A stretch of DNA of 64,000 bases from Nitzschia sp. DOCU1 (Eukaryota > Bacillariophyta > Bacillariophyceae > Bacillariales > Bacillariaceae): NCBI GenBank assembly GCA_951394045.1, contig OX595992.1, positions 2,728,001 to 2,792,000 of the forward strand. Reading direction: 5' to 3'. The notes below the pieces were generated by a model. That model worked only from the letters and a program-made list of their open reading frames with translations. It had not been told where the DNA came from and made no database searches. This document shows positions 61,762 through 64,000 of this stretch, piece after piece. Position numbers and translations under genes: made by a program. How positions within the stretch are numbered: the stretch's first letter is position 1; each line of letters starts with the position of its first letter.

Positions 61762-63283
61762 CCCCCCCACGTAGCCAGCTCAAATTTTATGAAGAAAAAA
61801 GGGGGGAAAAGAAGGAAAAGAAATCGAAACCAAACGACCGCCTTTAAATGAGCATAAATACTACCAAACAATGTATTTTAACGACAAATATTGCTAGGCA
61901 AAAAATGGCTTGCCAACTTGCGCCCATTTCGGCGTGCCACCACACAGTATGAGTGCGGATCTTTCGGCCACAAAAACACAATGACGGCGTCGACGATTGC
62001 AAGAGCTGTAGTAAGTATTTGTTACCGCCGTTTGTTGCAGTCGCTCAACCACTCATCGAAGCCTATTTGAGCCGCTTCTCTGGATATTGGAGCTCGTTTC
62101 GGCGGAGATCGGTTCTAATTACTCGAGGAAAGGATTTGACATAAATTCCTCGCAGGCCAACGAGGCTGCTGACGCGGCTATCATTCGGTAGAGGACGATT
62201 CAGAAGGAACAAACCAGGTAAGTTATCATTCATGTTATTATAGAGACGTCTATTGTTTTGGATCTTTTGTAAAGCTCTCATTCGTGACGCTAACGCCGCC
62301 TTTATTTGTATTGCATCTTTGTCTTTTGGCTCCTCTTATCATCCTCAGATGCCCTTACGAGGCCGCCTCGGGTTTTCCAATGGATTGCAAGGACACTTGA
62401 GATGATGGCAAGGCATTGGACTCTACAATCAACCATCTTGGTGGTACCGTCGTCGGCTCTTAGCGGGATGCTCTGGAAAGTCTACGACCGTGTCGTTCGA
62501 GGATGGTCAATTTTCGAAAAAAATGTTCTTCAATCATTCCGGCGGGGTTCCTAGGGTGGTGGTAGTCTTCCACTACTCCTATGTCGCGAGTACTACAAGT
62601 GGTTTGAAGAATACATCCCGCTTTTCATGTAGAACGACTATTGGGGCAGTCAGAGAGGTTGGGATGAGTGAACAACAAAAACAACTTTGAGAACCCAATA
62701 GAGGACAAATTATAATCAAATAGTTATTTTTTGTAGACCTCTAAACGTAGGAACGTCTTAGAATGGGAATAGCATGACGAAGTGTGATGTGATATCGATT
62801 TTGATCGTATCATACAGTGCACTTATCACACGACAATCACTAATATTACGAGATTACTAAGTAGCCGAGATTGATTGCTACGCACTTATAAACCTGACAG
62901 CGCCGGGCTATGGTAGTGAACTATTTATCCTCCAAATCTCAACACCGTAGTCATTCTATAGCTAAATCTAGTTGCGAAATGCTCAACCCGCCTCTTTTAG
63001 GCTGTTTTGGAAGCTTTTCGCGCGATGTTTCGTGTTAAGAGTTTTTGGATTTGCGGCATTTCTTGTGGCTAAACGAGGCAGGTTTTGGTAATATATTTTT
63101 TAATTTCGCACTTCCGGCCCCTTTGTGTCAATAGACTATCAGTTTATTCCTTTACACTATCATTTTATTCCTATACACTATCATTTTATTCCAAAAATAA
63201 CACGAAAAATGGGCTCTTTTGGACGGAAACAGCGTAGTTCTGTCAGAACCCTATCAAGTGCTGGCTACGTGGCCGACGGTTGG
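61762..63283. mobile_element. Inverted-repeat DNA transposon of the 1.5-kb family, copy 3
   Basis: Antiparallel to 31497-32988 over nearly its full length. The ends are inverted: ACGTAGCCAGC near 61765 and GCTGGCTACGTGGCCG near 63264. The left terminus is eroded into a poly-C run (61760-61768), and no target duplication could be read. Donor-like GTAAGT at 62219 and an acceptor-like CCTCAG at 62349 are kept here, and reading through that joint stays open to a TAG near 62554. A 1-bp change (TTGACATAAA for TTGATGAAA) breaks the upstream frame. Confidence 0.82.
63135..63192. repeat. Tandem repeat, three units of about 21 bp
   Basis: ACTATCATTTTATTCC with a TATAC or TTTAC spacer is repeated three times, near the right end of copy 3. 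Confidence 0.85.
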
Positions 63284-63747
63284 CCCAAAACCAAGAAGAG
63301 TCTTCAAAGTCGAAGTGGTTGATGGTTGGGGACTTTTATGCGTCCGTGCATGGTCTTCCCGACCCACGTCGAACCGATTCTCTTCGTTCCGGTCCCTTTG
63401 GGGTGGCTTATGATTTGCAACCCGAGGCTTATTACTAGCCTTCTACACAATCCTGGTAATCTACCAGGATAGATGCAAAGGAAAAAAGCTTCTCCGAATA
63501 ACCCAGTTTACCCCCCCAAAATATGGGCCCAAGTTTGAGGCGAGCCCTGCTCAGCCTTATGCGGTCGTGTGAAATTTAGCATTTAAGCTCGCGTATGAAG
63601 TCAATAGTATCTACCTACCGGTATTTACCAGGTACGCTTGAAGGAAACACAAATTCGTGTAAGATCGAACGTAGCCACGAAGCTCACATTTTGAAAGAGA
63701 TCCTTCCATACCAGGGACGCGATTTGCATCCATAATCAAACACCACA
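63284..63747. other. Promoter region of the last gene
   Basis: No gene called. One TACCGGTA palindrome at 63616-63623, about 125 bp before the start codon of the gene at 63748. Confidence 0.5.
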
Positions 63748-64000
63748 ATGATTACAACTTTGAAATCGGTCTTGCTACTACTTTTCTGTTCCAGGGCAAG
63801 TATTCTAGCTCTCAAACAGGAAGGCGACAGTTGTACAGTCCGATTCGGTACGCAAGAAGGATTTGGTGGTGTCTTTCATTACTTTGAAAGTCAAAGCACC
63901 GGAGGCAAATGCAGCGATGACAAAGGCTTGTTTTGCTACACCGAACTAGACGATGGTAAAATCGGAAAGGACTTTCCTGGAACTTGCCAGCCGGTAGGAT
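63748..64000 (+). CDS. Secreted Cys-containing protein, C-terminus off the right edge
   Basis: The frame is open from the ATG at 63748 to the window end (84 codons). Residues 1-22 (MITTLKSVLLLLFCSRASIL) are a clear signal peptide. The following part has regularly spaced Cys (GDSCTVRFGT, GGKCSDDKGLFCYTE, PGTCQP), typical of a small disulfide-bonded extracellular domain. No family is recognised from the fragment. The 3' part lies outside the window, so introns and full domain content are unknown. Confidence 0.7.
   Translation, partial: MITTLKSVLLLLFCSRASILALKQEGDSCTVRFGTQEGFGGVFHYFESQSTGGKCSDDKGLFCYTELDDGKIGKDFPGTCQPVG

Overview
The window looks like a nuclear contig from a diatom (stramenopile), probably a raphid pennate, at moderate confidence. 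The reasons are short GT-AG introns, short genes interleaved with many transposons, a decayed receptor-type nucleotide cyclase of the kind expanded in diatoms, a kinase with a signal-peptide/Phe plastid-type leader, and several small low-complexity paralogous proteins without obvious relatives outside diatoms. No rRNA, tRNA, CRISPR array or bacterial operon was seen.

Layout. 1-21 kb is gene-bearing: a partial membrane protein, two related short Ser-rich proteins, a three-exon gene joining an Hsp90/GHKL-like ATPase domain to a DUF2009/UPF0652 domain, several hypothetical proteins, a three-exon cholinesterase-type carboxylesterase behind a cluster of palindromes, and a small TPR-like protein. 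22.57-24.77 kb is a complete-looking pogo-type DNA transposon with 28-bp inverted repeats, a TA target duplication, an open DDE transposase and a second convergent spliced gene. 27.4-31.3 kb and 35.3-37.3 kb are two copies of a segmental duplication carrying the same gene pair; the second copy of the TPR-like gene is a remnant. Between them lie a 1.49-kb inverted-repeat transposon inserted in a minisatellite, and a spliced secreted C-type-lectin-like gene. 37.59-41.12 kb is a 3.5-kb non-autonomous element flanked by 5-bp duplications.

41.34-56.52 kb is the most striking part. A P-element-like DNA transposon with a THAP-like transposase is bounded by a perfect 8-bp duplication (GTTTTATT). Its transposase reading frame is split twice by two very young Ty3/Gypsy LTR retrotransposons of related families. 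Each retrotransposon has LTRs that look (nearly) identical, a 4-bp target duplication, gag and pol in one frame separated by a single TGA, and a 12-bp palindrome at the usual primer-binding position. Taking each retroelement and one copy of its target duplication out of the coordinates brings the P-transposase frame back in phase at both joints.

56.5-64 kb returns to host genes: an organellar ClpP protease subunit, a lipid kinase (sphingosine/diacylglycerol kinase family) with a plastid-like leader, a nucleotide-cyclase pseudogene, another copy of the 1.5-kb repeat, and the start of a secreted Cys-containing protein that runs off the right edge. Host genes are monocistronic and show no obvious shared pathway; the dominant theme is genome remodelling by nested transposons and segmental duplication.
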